Source: Roseiarcus sp963721905 (GTDB lineage: Bacteria > Pseudomonadota > Alphaproteobacteria > Rhizobiales > Beijerinckiaceae). Taken from it: 64,000 nt of DNA. The DNA is taken from NCBI GenBank assembly GCA_963721905.1, contig CAVRMF010000019.1:62001-126000 (forward strand), read 5' to 3'. A program made the position numbers and the translations under genes. A model generated the notes under the pieces. That model saw only the letters and a program-made list of their open reading frames with translations, was not told where the DNA came from and ran no database searches. Shown one piece after another: positions 45,442 to 54,773 of this stretch; positions within the stretch are counted from its first letter, which is position 1, and the number at the start of each line of letters is the position of its first letter.

Positions 45442-45843
45442 ATGGACGACGCAAAACAAACACTTCCTGCCGCAATTCGCAAATGGCATGAAATCGCCGA
45501 GACGGGCGACCGCTTGGCTCTTGACGAGTTGCTCGCCCCGGACGTCGTATTCGAATCGCCGGTCGTCCACACGCCGCAGCGCGGCAAAGCGATCGCAGCG
45601 ACGTATTTGAGCGCTGCGATTGTCGTCCTCGGCGGCGCCGAATTCCGCTATGTTGCGGAATGGGTCGGGCCCAAGTCGGCCGTGCTAGAATTTGTCACGA
45701 TCGTCGACGGAATTGAAATCAATGGCGTCGACATTATCAGCTGGAACGCGGACGATCATATCGATCGCTTCAAAGTCATGGTGCGGCCGCTGAAGGCGAT
45801 CCAGATTTTGCATCAGAAGATGGCGACGGCGCTGTCGCGTTGA
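45442..45843 (+). CDS. NTF2-like/SnoaL-type small protein
   Basis: 133 residues from the ATG at 45442. The N-terminal helix (AIRKWHEIAETGDRLALDEL) and LAPDVVFESPVVHTPQRGKA are typical of SnoaL-like domains, followed by strands ending in HIDRFKVMVRPLKAIQILHQ. Such cone-shaped folds act as isomerases, hydrolases or binding proteins; the ligand here is unknown. It is divergent from the enol-lactonase gene with only 28 bases between their starts, so the two promoters must overlap the opposite coding regions. Confidence 0.85.
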   Translation: MDDAKQTLPAAIRKWHEIAETGDRLALDELLAPDVVFESPVVHTPQRGKAIAATYLSAAIVVLGGAEFRYVAEWVGPKSAVLEFVTIVDGIEINGVDIISWNADDHIDRFKVMVRPLKAIQILHQKMATALSR

Positions 45844-45893
45844 CGGCGGTGCTCCGAGGGCTTCAGGCGGCGTGACCGGCAAAGTGGGCGCCG

Positions 45894-48572
45894 TTACGCG
45901 GTCGAATGCGCCTTTCGACCGAGCGCGGCTTGCGCTGCGGCGAGACGCGCGATCGGGATGCGGAACGGCGAACACGAGACGTAGTCGAGATGCACAGATT
46001 CACAGAACGCGATGGAAGCGGGGTCGCCGCCGTGTTCGCCGCAGACGCCGAGTTTGAGGTCGGGCCGAACCGCCTTGCCGCGCTCGCAGGCAATCTTGAT
46101 GAGTTCGCCGACGCCTACCGTGTCGAGCGTCATGAACGGGTCGGCCGGCAGGAGCCCCTTCAGCGTATAGATCCCGAGGAACGAGGCGGCGTCGTCGCGC
46201 GACACGCCCAGCGTCGTCTGAGTCAGGTCGTTGGTGCCGAAGGAGAAGAATTCGGCGCTCTCGGCGATCTCCCCAGCCCTCAGCGCCGCGCGCGGCAGCT
46301 CGATCATCGTCCCCACATGATAAGGCACTTTGACGCCGGTCTCCTTTGCAACGGCGTCCGCCATGGCGATGATGATCGCCTTGACCGAATCGAACTCAGG
46401 GCGCCCGAAGATGACCGGCACCATGATCTCGGCGGTGACCGGCGCGCCGGTCCTGCGGCCAGCCTCGACCGCGCCTTCGAAGATGGCGCGGGCCTGCATC
46501 TCTGCGATCTCGGGGTAGCGGATCGCGAGCCGCACGCCGCGGAAGCCCAACATTGGATTTTCTTCGTGCAACTCGGCGGCGCGCCTTCGCAGCTTGTCGG
46601 CGCTGACCCCCATCGCTTTGGAGACTTCATCGATCTCCTCGTCGGTCTTCGGCAGGAATTCGTGCAGCGGCGGATCGAGCAGGCGGATGGTGACCGGCAG
46701 GCCGGTCATGATCTCGAACAGGTCCGCAAAGTCCTGCCGCTGCATCGGGAGCAGCTTGGCGAGCGCCGCGCGCCGTCCCTCCTCGGTTTCGGAGAGGATC
46801 ATCTCGCGCATTGCAACGATGCGTTCGCCGTCGAAGAACATGTGCTCAGTGCGGCAGAGGCCGATGCCTTCGGCGCCGAACGATCGAGCCTGGCGCGCGT
46901 CCGTCGGGGTGTCCGCGTTGGCGCGGACCCCCATCCGACGGACTTCGTCAGCCCAGCCCATCAGAGTGGCGAAATCGCCGGTGAGCTCCGGGCGCACCAT
47001 TGGTACGGCGCCCTGCATGACCTGGCCGGTGCCGCCATCGATTGTGAGGATGTCGCCCTTCTTCAGAGTGGCGCCGCCCGCGGTCATCGTCTGCGCCGCA
47101 TAGTCGATGCGGATCGAGCCGGCGCCGGAGACGCAGGGCTTGCCCATGCCGCGCGCGACAACGGCCGCGTGCGACGTCATGCCGCCGCGCGTCGTCACGA
47201 ATCCTTCGGCGGCGTGCATGCCGTGAATGTCCTCGGGCGAGGTCTCGACGCGCACCAGGATCGTCTTCCGTCCCACTTGCCGCGCCGCCTCAGCGTCGTC
47301 GGCCGAGAACACGATCTCGCCGCTCGCGGCGCCCGGCGAAGCGGGGAGGCCCGTCGCAATCGGCGCGCGCTTCACTTTGGGATCGAGGGTCGGATGCAAC
47401 ATCTGGTCGAGCGCGGCCGGCTCGACGCGTGTGATCGCGTCCTCGCGCGAGATGAGGCCCTCGTTGGCCATCTCCACGGCGACGCGCAGCGCCGCACGCG
47501 CGGTTCGCTTGCCATTCCGAGTTTGCAGCATCCAGAGCTTGCCGCGCTCGACGGTAAACTCGAGGTCCTGCATGTCGCGGTAGTGCTTCTCGAGCAGCTT
47601 GGCGTTCGCCGCGAACTGCTTGAACATGTCCGGCATCAGGGATTCGAGCGAGGGCTTGTCCGAGCCCGCCGCCTTGCGGGCCCCCTCGCTGATGTTCTGA
47701 GGCGTGCGGATGCCAGCGACCACGTCTTCGCCCTGAGCATTGACGAGGAACTCGCCATAAAGGTCGTTTGCGCCTGTCGAGGGATTGCGGGTGAAAGCGA
47801 CGCCGGTGGCCGATGTCTCGCCCATGTTGCCGAACACCATCGCCTGCACGTTCACGGCCGTGCCCCATTCGGCCGGAATCGAATTGAGGCGGCGGTAGGT
47901 GATGGCCCGCTGGTTCATCCAGGATGAGAAGACTGCGCCGATCGCGCCCCACAGTTGATCGCGCGGATCCTGCGGGAACGGCTTGCCGGTCGCTTCCGCG
48001 ACCTTGGCCTTGTACTCGACGATGACGGATCGCCAATCCGCAGCCCTGAGATCGGTATCGAGCGTGTAGCCTTTGGCGTCCTTGTATTGTTCGAGGATGT
48101 CCTCGAAATTGTGGCTGTCGACGTCGAGCACGACGTTGGAATACATTTGGATGAAGCGGCGGTAGCTGTCATAGGCGAAGCGCTCGTCTCCGGAGCTTTT
48201 CGCCAGGGCCTCGACCGAAGCGTCGTTGAGCCCAAGGTTGAGGACCGTGTCCATCATGCCTGGCATCGACGCGCGCGCGCCGGACCTCACGGAGAGGAGC
48301 AGCGGATTTGCAGCGTTGCCGAAGGCGCGCCCGGTTTGGCGTCCCACTTCCGCGACGGCTTCATCGACTTGGGCAGCAAGATCGGGCGGGTACGTTTTCC
48401 CGTTGGCGTAGAAGTAGGTGCAGACCTCTGTCGTGATTGTGAAGCCTGGCGGCACGGGCAGATGGAGCGAAGCCATCTCGTGCAGATTTGCGCCTTTCCC
48501 GCCGAGCAGGTTCTTCATCTCGCCCCGTCCTTCAGCGCGCTCGGCGCTGAAGGCGTAGACCCATTTCGTCAT
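45894..48572 (-). CDS. ppdK: Pyruvate, phosphate dikinase
   Basis: 892 residues, full length. It interconverts pyruvate, ATP and phosphate with PEP, AMP and pyrophosphate. The N-terminal ATP-grasp region starts WVYAFSAE then KNLLGGKGANLHEMASLHLP. The swivelling His domain has GGMTSHAAVVARGMGKPCVSG-type sequence near residue 455. The C-terminal PEP/pyruvate TIM barrel carries GLCRTEHMFF, MLGFRGVRLAI, SFGTNDLTQTTLG and the catalytic Cys in HLDYVSCSPFRIPIARLAAA. The gene is intact over 2.7 kb. Confidence 0.97.
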   Translation of the reverse strand: MTKWVYAFSAERAEGRGEMKNLLGGKGANLHEMASLHLPVPPGFTITTEVCTYFYANGKTYPPDLAAQVDEAVAEVGRQTGRAFGNAANPLLLSVRSGARASMPGMMDTVLNLGLNDASVEALAKSSGDERFAYDSYRRFIQMYSNVVLDVDSHNFEDILEQYKDAKGYTLDTDLRAADWRSVIVEYKAKVAEATGKPFPQDPRDQLWGAIGAVFSSWMNQRAITYRRLNSIPAEWGTAVNVQAMVFGNMGETSATGVAFTRNPSTGANDLYGEFLVNAQGEDVVAGIRTPQNISEGARKAAGSDKPSLESLMPDMFKQFAANAKLLEKHYRDMQDLEFTVERGKLWMLQTRNGKRTARAALRVAVEMANEGLISREDAITRVEPAALDQMLHPTLDPKVKRAPIATGLPASPGAASGEIVFSADDAEAARQVGRKTILVRVETSPEDIHGMHAAEGFVTTRGGMTSHAAVVARGMGKPCVSGAGSIRIDYAAQTMTAGGATLKKGDILTIDGGTGQVMQGAVPMVRPELTGDFATLMGWADEVRRMGVRANADTPTDARQARSFGAEGIGLCRTEHMFFDGERIVAMREMILSETEEGRRAALAKLLPMQRQDFADLFEIMTGLPVTIRLLDPPLHEFLPKTDEEIDEVSKAMGVSADKLRRRAAELHEENPMLGFRGVRLAIRYPEIAEMQARAIFEGAVEAGRRTGAPVTAEIMVPVIFGRPEFDSVKAIIIAMADAVAKETGVKVPYHVGTMIELPRAALRAGEIAESAEFFSFGTNDLTQTTLGVSRDDAASFLGIYTLKGLLPADPFMTLDTVGVGELIKIACERGKAVRPDLKLGVCGEHGGDPASIAFCESVHLDYVSCSPFRIPIARLAAAQAALGRKAHSTA

Positions 48573-48605
48573 TGTTCGCTCCTCGCACGCGCAGAGCCCA
48601 AAATA

Positions 48606-49175
48606 TCAACTCCGCGGCTGCAGTCCCATGCCAAAACTGACCCACCCGACCCCGTGAAAGAGAAGGTCGACGCCCAGCAACGTGCCCAACACATAGACGC
48701 TATCGACCGGCCAGCGGTTGACAATAATCAAACCGAGCAAAATCGTGACGATAGCCGCCAGGAAAACGAGAGCGCGGGGCTGACCGGCAGGAAGCTGCGT
48801 CGTGAGATAGAGCCGAACAATCCCCGCAGCGATGAGACCGGCCCCAAGAAGGAGCGTCAGCACAACAGATGCAAGTATGGGGTTCACAATGCACAGCACG
48901 CCAGCAGCAAGATAAAGGAGCCCACCGATCACCCAGAGAAAGAACTGACCCCAGCCCCGCGAATGCATTCCAATTCCGATTTCGGCCGCGCCGGCGATAA
49001 GGAAAAGAACGCCGTTGAGGGTTACCGTGGCAATCGTCGCGATCAACGAGAAAAACAATGCGGCGAAGCCCAGGATGACCAGGAGGACCCCAAAGGCTGT
49101 AATCGACGCCCACTTGCCTCGCAGGCGCTCCACGGCTTCGCCGAGGTCACGGGCCGTGGTTTGGACGTTTGACAT
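48606..49175 (-). CDS. HdeD-family membrane protein
   Basis: 189 residues from the ATG at 49175, with GAGGGAG upstream. Six membrane helices in two three-helix halves are visible (ITAFGVLLVILGFAALFFSL, VTLNGVLFLIAGAAEIGIG, FFLWVIGGLLYLAAGVLCIV, LTLLLGAGLIAAGIVRLYLT), the HdeD (DUF308) layout. Relatives are linked to acid or general stress tolerance, but the mechanism is unknown. It lies between hrcA and ppdK on the same strand, 34 bases from each. Confidence 0.88.
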   Translation of the reverse strand: MSNVQTTARDLGEAVERLRGKWASITAFGVLLVILGFAALFFSLIATIATVTLNGVLFLIAGAAEIGIGMHSRGWGQFFLWVIGGLLYLAAGVLCIVNPILASVVLTLLLGAGLIAAGIVRLYLTTQLPAGQPRALVFLAAIVTILLGLIIVNRWPVDSVYVLGTLLGVDLLFHGVGWVSFGMGLQPRS

Positions 49176-49209
49176 GGCTCGCTCCCTCGAGACGTTATTG
49201 ACCCACGTC

Positions 49210-50292
49210 CTAGCGGCCTCGCTTGAGATCGCCGAGAACTTGGGCTGCATATTCCACCATCGGGATGATGCGACCGTAATTCAGCCTCGTGGGCCCGATG
49301 ACTCCCAGTACGCCCGCAATGCGGTGGTCGCCAGAGCGCAAAGGAGCAGCAATCATCGACGACCCGGACAGCGAGAAGAGCTTATTTTCAGAACCGATGA
49401 AGATCTTGACGCCGTCGCCGCTCTCAGCCCGGTGCAGCAGGTCGATGACGTCGGTCTTGGTTTCGAGGTCCGCGAAGAGCGTTCGGATCCGTTCCAGGTC
49501 CTCCGCCGCGCGAACGTCACCAAGCAGGTTGGCCTGCCCGCGAACGATGAGCTGGTCGCGCGACTCGGACGCGCCGGACCATGATGCGAGTCCCGCGTCG
49601 ACAAGTCGAGCTGCAATCTCGTCGAGTTCCCGTCGCGCGTTGCGTCGCGCTGTCTCGATTTCCGCCGTCGCTTCCGAAAGGGTGCGTCCTCGCACCCTTG
49701 AGTTGAGATAGTTGCTGGCCTCCAGGAGCGCCGACGCGGGCAGGCCCTCAGGCGTGGCGATGATTCGGTTCTCGATCGAACCGTCCTCGGCGACGAGCAC
49801 CGCCAACGCCCTGTCCGGCTCCAGCTGCACGAATTCGACATGCTTGAGGCGCAGATCGGATTTGGTCGTCAGCACGACGCCAGCGCCGCGCGTGAGGTCG
49901 GAAAGGACGCTCGTCGTCTCCGTCAGCGCTCCCTCGAAGCCGCCGTCCTCAGCCGCAGCGCGAACCTGGGTGTCAATCCGCGCACGATCTTCCCGACCAA
50001 GATCGCCGAAATCGAGCAATGCGTCCACAAAGAACCTCAGGCCAAGCTGCGTCGGAAGGCGTCCTGCGCTCGCATGCGGCGCGTAGATCAAGCCCAGCTC
50101 CTCCAGGTCCTGCATGACGTTGCGGACGGAGGCGGGAGACAGCGTAATCGGCAGCATTCGGGAGAGATGCCGCGATCCGACCGGTTCGCCTGTCGAGAGA
50201 TAGGATTCGACGATGCGCCGGAAGATATCGCGCGAACGCGCGTTCAAATTCGCCAAGGCGCCGGGTTCGGGACGATCGACGGGAGCGGCCAT
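49210..50292 (-). CDS. hrcA: Heat-inducible transcription repressor HrcA
   Basis: 360 residues from the ATG at 50292. The N-terminal winged helix is ARSRDIFRRIVESYLSTGEP then VGSRHLSRMLPITLSPASVRNVMQDLEELG, in two blocks; IYAPHASAGRLPT is the conserved HrcA hinge. The GAF-like C-terminal part (VVLTTKSDLRLKHVEFVQL, VLGVIGPTRLNYGRIIPMVEY) follows. HrcA represses groE/dnaK-type operons through CIRCE sites. No CIRCE element was seen in this window, and grpE, often next to hrcA, is not within the neighbourhood. Confidence 0.96.
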   Translation of the reverse strand: MAAPVDRPEPGALANLNARSRDIFRRIVESYLSTGEPVGSRHLSRMLPITLSPASVRNVMQDLEELGLIYAPHASAGRLPTQLGLRFFVDALLDFGDLGREDRARIDTQVRAAAEDGGFEGALTETTSVLSDLTRGAGVVLTTKSDLRLKHVEFVQLEPDRALAVLVAEDGSIENRIIATPEGLPASALLEASNYLNSRVRGRTLSEATAEIETARRNARRELDEIAARLVDAGLASWSGASESRDQLIVRGQANLLGDVRAAEDLERIRTLFADLETKTDVIDLLHRAESGDGVKIFIGSENKLFSLSGSSMIAAPLRSGDHRIAGVLGVIGPTRLNYGRIIPMVEYAAQVLGDLKRGR

Positions 50293-50473
50293 GAGTGAAG
50301 CATGGCGGGAAGGGGGGCGGGACGCAAGCTGGGGACATGCCCCTTTTTGTGGCGGATCCATTCCGCGCCGGGCCCGCGATGCGTTCCTCGAAACAGCTTG
50401 CCAGACATTGCCCGCGATCCTACCGCCTGCCTAGACTGGCGGCGCCGTCGATCTTTCCCTGGAGAAGGCCCTC

Positions 50474-52156
50474 ATGACTGTCGCATCGTCTCGAACCGGC
50501 GGCCGGATCCTTGTCGACCAACTGGTCGTTCAGGGCGTCGCTCGAGTCTACTGCGTGCCGGGCGAATCCTTCCTTGCCGTCCTCGACGCGCTACACGACT
50601 CCCCCGTCGAAGTTACGGTCTGCCGCCAGGAGGCGGGCGCTGCGATGATGGCGCTAACCGAGGGACGCTTGACCGGGCGCCCCGGTATTTGCTTCGTCAC
50701 TCGTGGTCCGGGCGCGACCAACGCGGCGCACGGCGTCCATATCGCCGAACATGACTCCGCGCCGATGATCCTGTTTGTCGGCCAGGTCGAGCGCGCAATG
50801 CTGGGGCGCGGCGCATTTCAGGAAATGGACTATCGGAGCTTTTTCGGCTCGACGGCCAAGTGGGTCGCTCAGATCGAGACAGCCGCCCAAATCCCCGAAG
50901 TCGTCCATCGCGCGTTTCACATCGCCATGCAGGGGCGACCTGGGCCGGTAGTGATCGCGCTGCCAGAGGACATGCTTTTTGAAACGGCCGACGCGGTAGA
51001 CGCGCCGCGCGCGGTTGCGACCGCGATTTGGCCTGGTCTCAGCCAGATGGTTCAGTTGCAAAGACTTCTTTGGAGCGCAGAGCGACCGATTGCGATCCTT
51101 GGAGGAGCAGGCTGGACCGAGCGTGCGAGCGCCGCATTCGCTCGTTTCGCGCAGCGTTTCGACTTGCCTGTGGTCGGCTCGTTCCGCCGCGCAAGCGCCT
51201 TCGATGGCGAGCACGAAAACTACGCGGGCGAAATCGGCTTGTCCGCCAATCCGAAGCTCAAGGCGCGCATCGAGAGCGCCGATGTCGTGATGCTAGTCGG
51301 GGGGCGCATGCCGGAAGCGGCCGCTCAAGGTTACACGCTGTTAGACATTCCAGCGCCTCGGCAGCGACTCGTTCATGTTCACGCGGACCCACATGAGATT
51401 GGCCGCAATTATTCTCCGACCCTTGGAATTATCGCGACTTCGCCGGAGTTCTGCGCCGCTCTCGAAGGCGTGGAGCCGCCAGCCACGATTTCTTGGTCGG
51501 TCCAGACGCGTCAGGCGCGGGCAGATTATCTCGCCTGGAGCGAGCAAGCGCCAGCGAATCCCGGTCGGGTTCAGGTCAGCGAAATCATGTTCTCGCTGCG
51601 GCGGCGCGTGCCGGACGCCATCTTCACCACCGGAGCCGGCAACTTCGCCATTTGGGTCGGCCGGTTCTTAAGATTCCGTCGGGTTGAACAGCAGATCGGA
51701 CCGACGTCCGGTTCGATGGGGTTTGGCCTGCCTGCGGCAATCGGGGCGGCACGGGTTTTTCCGGGGCGCACAATTGTCTGTTTCGCGGGCGACGGCGATT
51801 TTCTCATGAACGGGCAAGAGTTCGCGACCGCCGTTCAGTATCATTTGCCGATCGTGGTCGTGCTGATCGACAACGGCATCTACGGAACGATCCGCATGCA
51901 CCAGGAACGTGAGTTTCCGGGTCGAACTGTCGCCACTAAGTTGCGAAATCCCGACTTCGCCGCTTATGCGCGCGCTTTTGGCGGCCATGGGGAGACTGTG
52001 GAAGAGACGGCGCAATTTCTTCCGGCATTCGAGCGGGCTCTCGCCGGCGAATTGCCCTCGATCATCCACGTCAAGATCGACCCGGAGGCGATCACGCCCA
52101 CCACGACTTTGACCGCGATCCGTTCGGCCGCGCTGGCGAAGCGCGGCGGTTCATGA
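50474..52156 (+). CDS. Thiamine-diphosphate enzyme, acetolactate synthase-like
   Basis: 560 residues with the three domains of the acetolactate-synthase superfamily. N-terminal: VYCVPGESFLAVLDAL and the catalytic Glu in CRQEAGAAMMALTEG. Middle: RPIAILGGAGW. C-terminal ThDP motif: FAGDGDFLMNGQEFATAVQY, then VLIDNGIYGTIRMHQ. No small regulatory subunit gene is adjacent and the sequence is not a typical IlvB, so the function may be a different keto-acid carboligase or decarboxylase. It stands alone, divergent from hrcA. Confidence 0.87.
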   Translation: MTVASSRTGGRILVDQLVVQGVARVYCVPGESFLAVLDALHDSPVEVTVCRQEAGAAMMALTEGRLTGRPGICFVTRGPGATNAAHGVHIAEHDSAPMILFVGQVERAMLGRGAFQEMDYRSFFGSTAKWVAQIETAAQIPEVVHRAFHIAMQGRPGPVVIALPEDMLFETADAVDAPRAVATAIWPGLSQMVQLQRLLWSAERPIAILGGAGWTERASAAFARFAQRFDLPVVGSFRRASAFDGEHENYAGEIGLSANPKLKARIESADVVMLVGGRMPEAAAQGYTLLDIPAPRQRLVHVHADPHEIGRNYSPTLGIIATSPEFCAALEGVEPPATISWSVQTRQARADYLAWSEQAPANPGRVQVSEIMFSLRRRVPDAIFTTGAGNFAIWVGRFLRFRRVEQQIGPTSGSMGFGLPAAIGAARVFPGRTIVCFAGDGDFLMNGQEFATAVQYHLPIVVVLIDNGIYGTIRMHQEREFPGRTVATKLRNPDFAAYARAFGGHGETVEETAQFLPAFERALAGELPSIIHVKIDPEAITPTTTLTAIRSAALAKRGGS

Positions 52157-52252
52157 CCCTCTCATTGCGACGCGCGGGCCGGAGCGGCATTCGCTATTTT
52201 CGGTCAAACCGTTCGCGCAAGGGGCGTGACGCTCTCGAAAGGCGCGCTCTCC

Positions 52253-53554
52253 CTATTTTTCTTGCGAGAGGCCCGGCGCATACGACGCGGGATCGAGCGT
52301 TGGGGGCCGTCCCGTCAGCGACAGCTCCGTTTCGCGGGGCGCGGTGCGGGCGATGGTCTCGCCGCGACGGATGACGAGCAGACGGGTTGCGCGCAGACGC
52401 ACAGCCTCGATCGGGTCTGCCGCCTGCAGAAGCACCATGTCGGCGTTCTTCCCGACCGCAAGCCCGTACCCGTCAAGCCCCAGGATTCCCGCCGGAATCT
52501 CCGTCACCGCGTCAAAAGTCCAGCGGATCGCCTCGCGGCTTGTCATTGGCGCGCCATGCACGGCCATGTGGGCGACGTCCAGCATGTCGGCGCCGCCGAG
52601 CCCGTACCAAGGGTCCATCACGCAGTCCTGGCCCAGCGCGACGGGAATGCCGAGCGCCCGCATCTCCGCGACCCGCGTCATGCCGCGGCGTCGCGGATAG
52701 GTGTCGTGGCGTCCCTGCAAAGTTAGGTTAATCAGCGGATTGGAGATCGCGCAGATCCCGCTTTCGGCGATCAGCGGCAAGAGCTTGGACACGTAGTAAT
52801 TGTCCATCGAATGCATCGACGTGAGATGCGATCCGGCGGCGCGATCGCCGAGGCCGAGCCTCTGCGCCTCGCACGCCAGAGTCTCGACGTGGCGCGACAG
52901 CGGATCGTCGCTTTCGTCACAATGGAGATCGACCATGAGCCCGCGTCGCGCAGCGATTTCGCAGAGCGCCTTCACGGACGCAGCGCCCTCGGTCATCGTG
53001 CGTTCGAAATGCGGGATTCCACCCACGACCTCAACCCCAAGATCGAGCGCGCGCTCGAGGTTCTGCGCAGCGCTCAGCGAACGGAAGTACCCGTCCTGCG
53101 GAAACGCGACGAGCTGCAAGTCGAGATAAGGCTTCACCCGTTTCTTCACATCGAGGAGCGCCTCGACCGCGAGCAGACGGTCATCGCAGACGTCGACATG
53201 GCTGCGTACGGCGAGCAGGCCCTGAGAGACCGCGAGATCGCAGTAACGCAACGCCCGCCCAGCGACGGCCTCATGCGTCAGTTGCGGCTTCAGTTCACCC
53301 CAAAGGGCGATCCCCTCGAGCAGCGTGCCCGAATGGTTGAGCCTCGGCAGACCGAGCGAGAGGGTCGCATCCATGTGGAAGTGGCAGTCGACGAATGGAG
53401 GCGAAAGCAAATACCCGCGCGCGTCGATCTGCTGCCCGGCTTCGGCTTCGATCCTCGGCTCGATCGCCGCGATTCGGCCGGCGGTGATCGCAACGTCCTG
53501 GCCTTTGCGCCCGTCCGGCAGCGTCGCATTGCGCAAAATCGTGTCAAACGACAT
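52253..53554 (-). CDS. codA: Cytosine deaminase-like amidohydrolase
   Basis: 433 residues from the ATG at 53554. Metal-binding amidohydrolase motifs appear in order: FVDCHFHMDATLSLGLP (HxH), LMVDLHCDESDD (His), GSHLTSMHSMDNYYVSKL (His) and ALGQDCVMDPW (Asp). HSGTLLEGIALWGE is characteristic of the CodA branch, which deaminates cytosine to uracil or acts on related rings. N- and C-terminal strands form the small composite barrel. No permease gene is adjacent. Confidence 0.88.
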   Translation of the reverse strand: MSFDTILRNATLPDGRKGQDVAITAGRIAAIEPRIEAEAGQQIDARGYLLSPPFVDCHFHMDATLSLGLPRLNHSGTLLEGIALWGELKPQLTHEAVAGRALRYCDLAVSQGLLAVRSHVDVCDDRLLAVEALLDVKKRVKPYLDLQLVAFPQDGYFRSLSAAQNLERALDLGVEVVGGIPHFERTMTEGAASVKALCEIAARRGLMVDLHCDESDDPLSRHVETLACEAQRLGLGDRAAGSHLTSMHSMDNYYVSKLLPLIAESGICAISNPLINLTLQGRHDTYPRRRGMTRVAEMRALGIPVALGQDCVMDPWYGLGGADMLDVAHMAVHGAPMTSREAIRWTFDAVTEIPAGILGLDGYGLAVGKNADMVLLQAADPIEAVRLRATRLLVIRRGETIARTAPRETELSLTGRPPTLDPASYAPGLSQEK

Positions 53555-53662
53555 GCCTCGTCCAGTTCGTGTTCGGTCGTCGTTAATTTGTCGTCGTGGA
53601 ACCATAAGGCGACGCGCGGACCATGCCAATTCCGCGGGCGCCGAGCGGTGAGCGCTCGCAGT

Positions 53663-54262
53663 TCAGCCGCGTTGGCCCGCCACCCAGTCGAGTCCTTGCT
53701 CGAGCCTGTCGTTGCCCCAGAAGACTTCGCCGTCTTCCGTTACGAGGCATGGCGAGCCGATGATTCCGAGCTCGGCCGCTCGCGCGCTTTCGGCCTTCAA
53801 TAGAGCCTTGTTGGCGCCGTTCTCCGCCCGCGCGAAAACGCCCTCCTGATCGAGGCCGAGTTTCGCCAGCAGAAGGGCGAGCGTGGCGCGATCGGCGATT
53901 GGGAGACCTTCGCCGAATTCCGCAGCGTAAGTCCGACGGGAGAATTCCTCCCGCTCCTCGCCTTCGAGCGTGAGCGCCACGCGGGCCGCAAGCAGGCTGT
54001 TCTGTGGGAACGGCTCGGGGCGCCTCAGCGGCAGATCGAGCGCGTCACAGATGCGCTCCAAGTCGCGCCACATGTAGCGGCCCTTCGCCGGATAAATGTT
54101 GAACGGGGAATCGCGCCAGCCGTTCGCGGCGAAGATCGGCCCAAGCAGGAACGGCCGCCAGGTCAGCTCAACGCCGCGCGCCTTGGCGAGCGAAGCCGCT
54201 CGCATCGCCGCCGGGTAGGAATAGGTGCTGGCGAACTCGTACCAGAACTCCGCCGCCGCCAT
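53663..54262 (-). CDS. 2-hydroxychromene-2-carboxylate isomerase family (DsbA-like)
   Basis: 199 residues from ATG 54262, which has GGAGG five bases upstream; ATG at 54274 is the alternative. The fold is kappa-class GST/DsbA-like: FWYEFASTYSYPAAMRAASL (active Ser in place of the CxxC Cys), WRPFLLGPIFAANGW, and IGSPCLVTEDGEVFWGNDRL with the cis-Pro loop and family-specific GNDR. Such enzymes isomerise chromene acids in naphthalene degradation, though most copies serve unknown glutathione chemistry. No aromatic pathway genes adjoin it. Confidence 0.88.
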   Translation of the reverse strand: MAAAEFWYEFASTYSYPAAMRAASLAKARGVELTWRPFLLGPIFAANGWRDSPFNIYPAKGRYMWRDLERICDALDLPLRRPEPFPQNSLLAARVALTLEGEEREEFSRRTYAAEFGEGLPIADRATLALLLAKLGLDQEGVFARAENGANKALLKAESARAAELGIIGSPCLVTEDGEVFWGNDRLEQGLDWVAGQRG

Positions 54263-54337
54263 CGCGCCCTCCATGTTTGCGGCAAGTTTGCCATGGGGCG
54301 TAGAGGCGGGCAAAATCGGTCAACCGCAAAAAGCAAA

Positions 54338-54361
54338 GCCGCCCCGTCGAAACGGGGCGGC
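54338..54361 (-). terminator. Rho-independent terminator
   Basis: A nine-bp GC stem, GCCGCCCCG-TCGAAA-CGGGGCGGC, is followed on the minus strand by TTTGCTTTTTG. It lies 35 bases past the stop of the small exported protein gene, which it should terminate. Confidence 0.8.
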
Positions 54362-54396
54362 TCGTTGCGGCCAACTGGAATCTAGCAATTAGCCGA

Positions 54397-54618
54397 TCAG
54401 CTCTTCGGCGCCTCGGCCGGAGCTTCAGCGGGCTTCTTCATTTTCTTGCTGGCCGTATGCTTCTTGTGCTTCATGGGCTTCGTCATCGGCTTGGCCATCG
54501 CGCCTGTATCGGCCGAGGCGCCGGCTGCCGGAGCGGTCGTGTCGGTCTGGGCGAGGGCGGCGAGAGGCGAGAGGACGAGCGCGGCGCTAAGGCCGAAAAC
54601 GGTGATCTTTTTGAACAT
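54397..54618 (-). CDS. Small exported Lys/Met/His/Ala-rich protein
   Basis: 73 residues. A signal peptide (ITVFGLSAALVLSPLAALAQ) leaves a mature peptide of about 50 residues with TDTTAPAAGASADTG and then MAKPMTKPMKHKKHTASKKM. The mature part is disordered, basic and rich in Met, His and Lys, with no Cys. GAGAAAAG precedes the start and a strong terminator follows, so it is a stand-alone gene. Comparable small periplasmic peptides are common in Hyphomicrobiales; a metal- or polyanion-binding role is only a guess. Confidence 0.78.
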   Translation of the reverse strand: MFKKITVFGLSAALVLSPLAALAQTDTTAPAAGASADTGAMAKPMTKPMKHKKHTASKKMKKPAEAPAEAPKS

Positions 54619-54773
54619 TGGGCTTTTCTCCAGAGCGAGTCGTTCGACTCGTCGTTGTTTGCACGAGAGTGGATGCGCCTTTCCACATGAATTGAGAATG
54701 AACGCGAAGCCGGTCCGCTGGGAGGGCCGCGGCCGCGTTTGACGCGGTAAACGGCGCTCCCTTATGTACGCCC

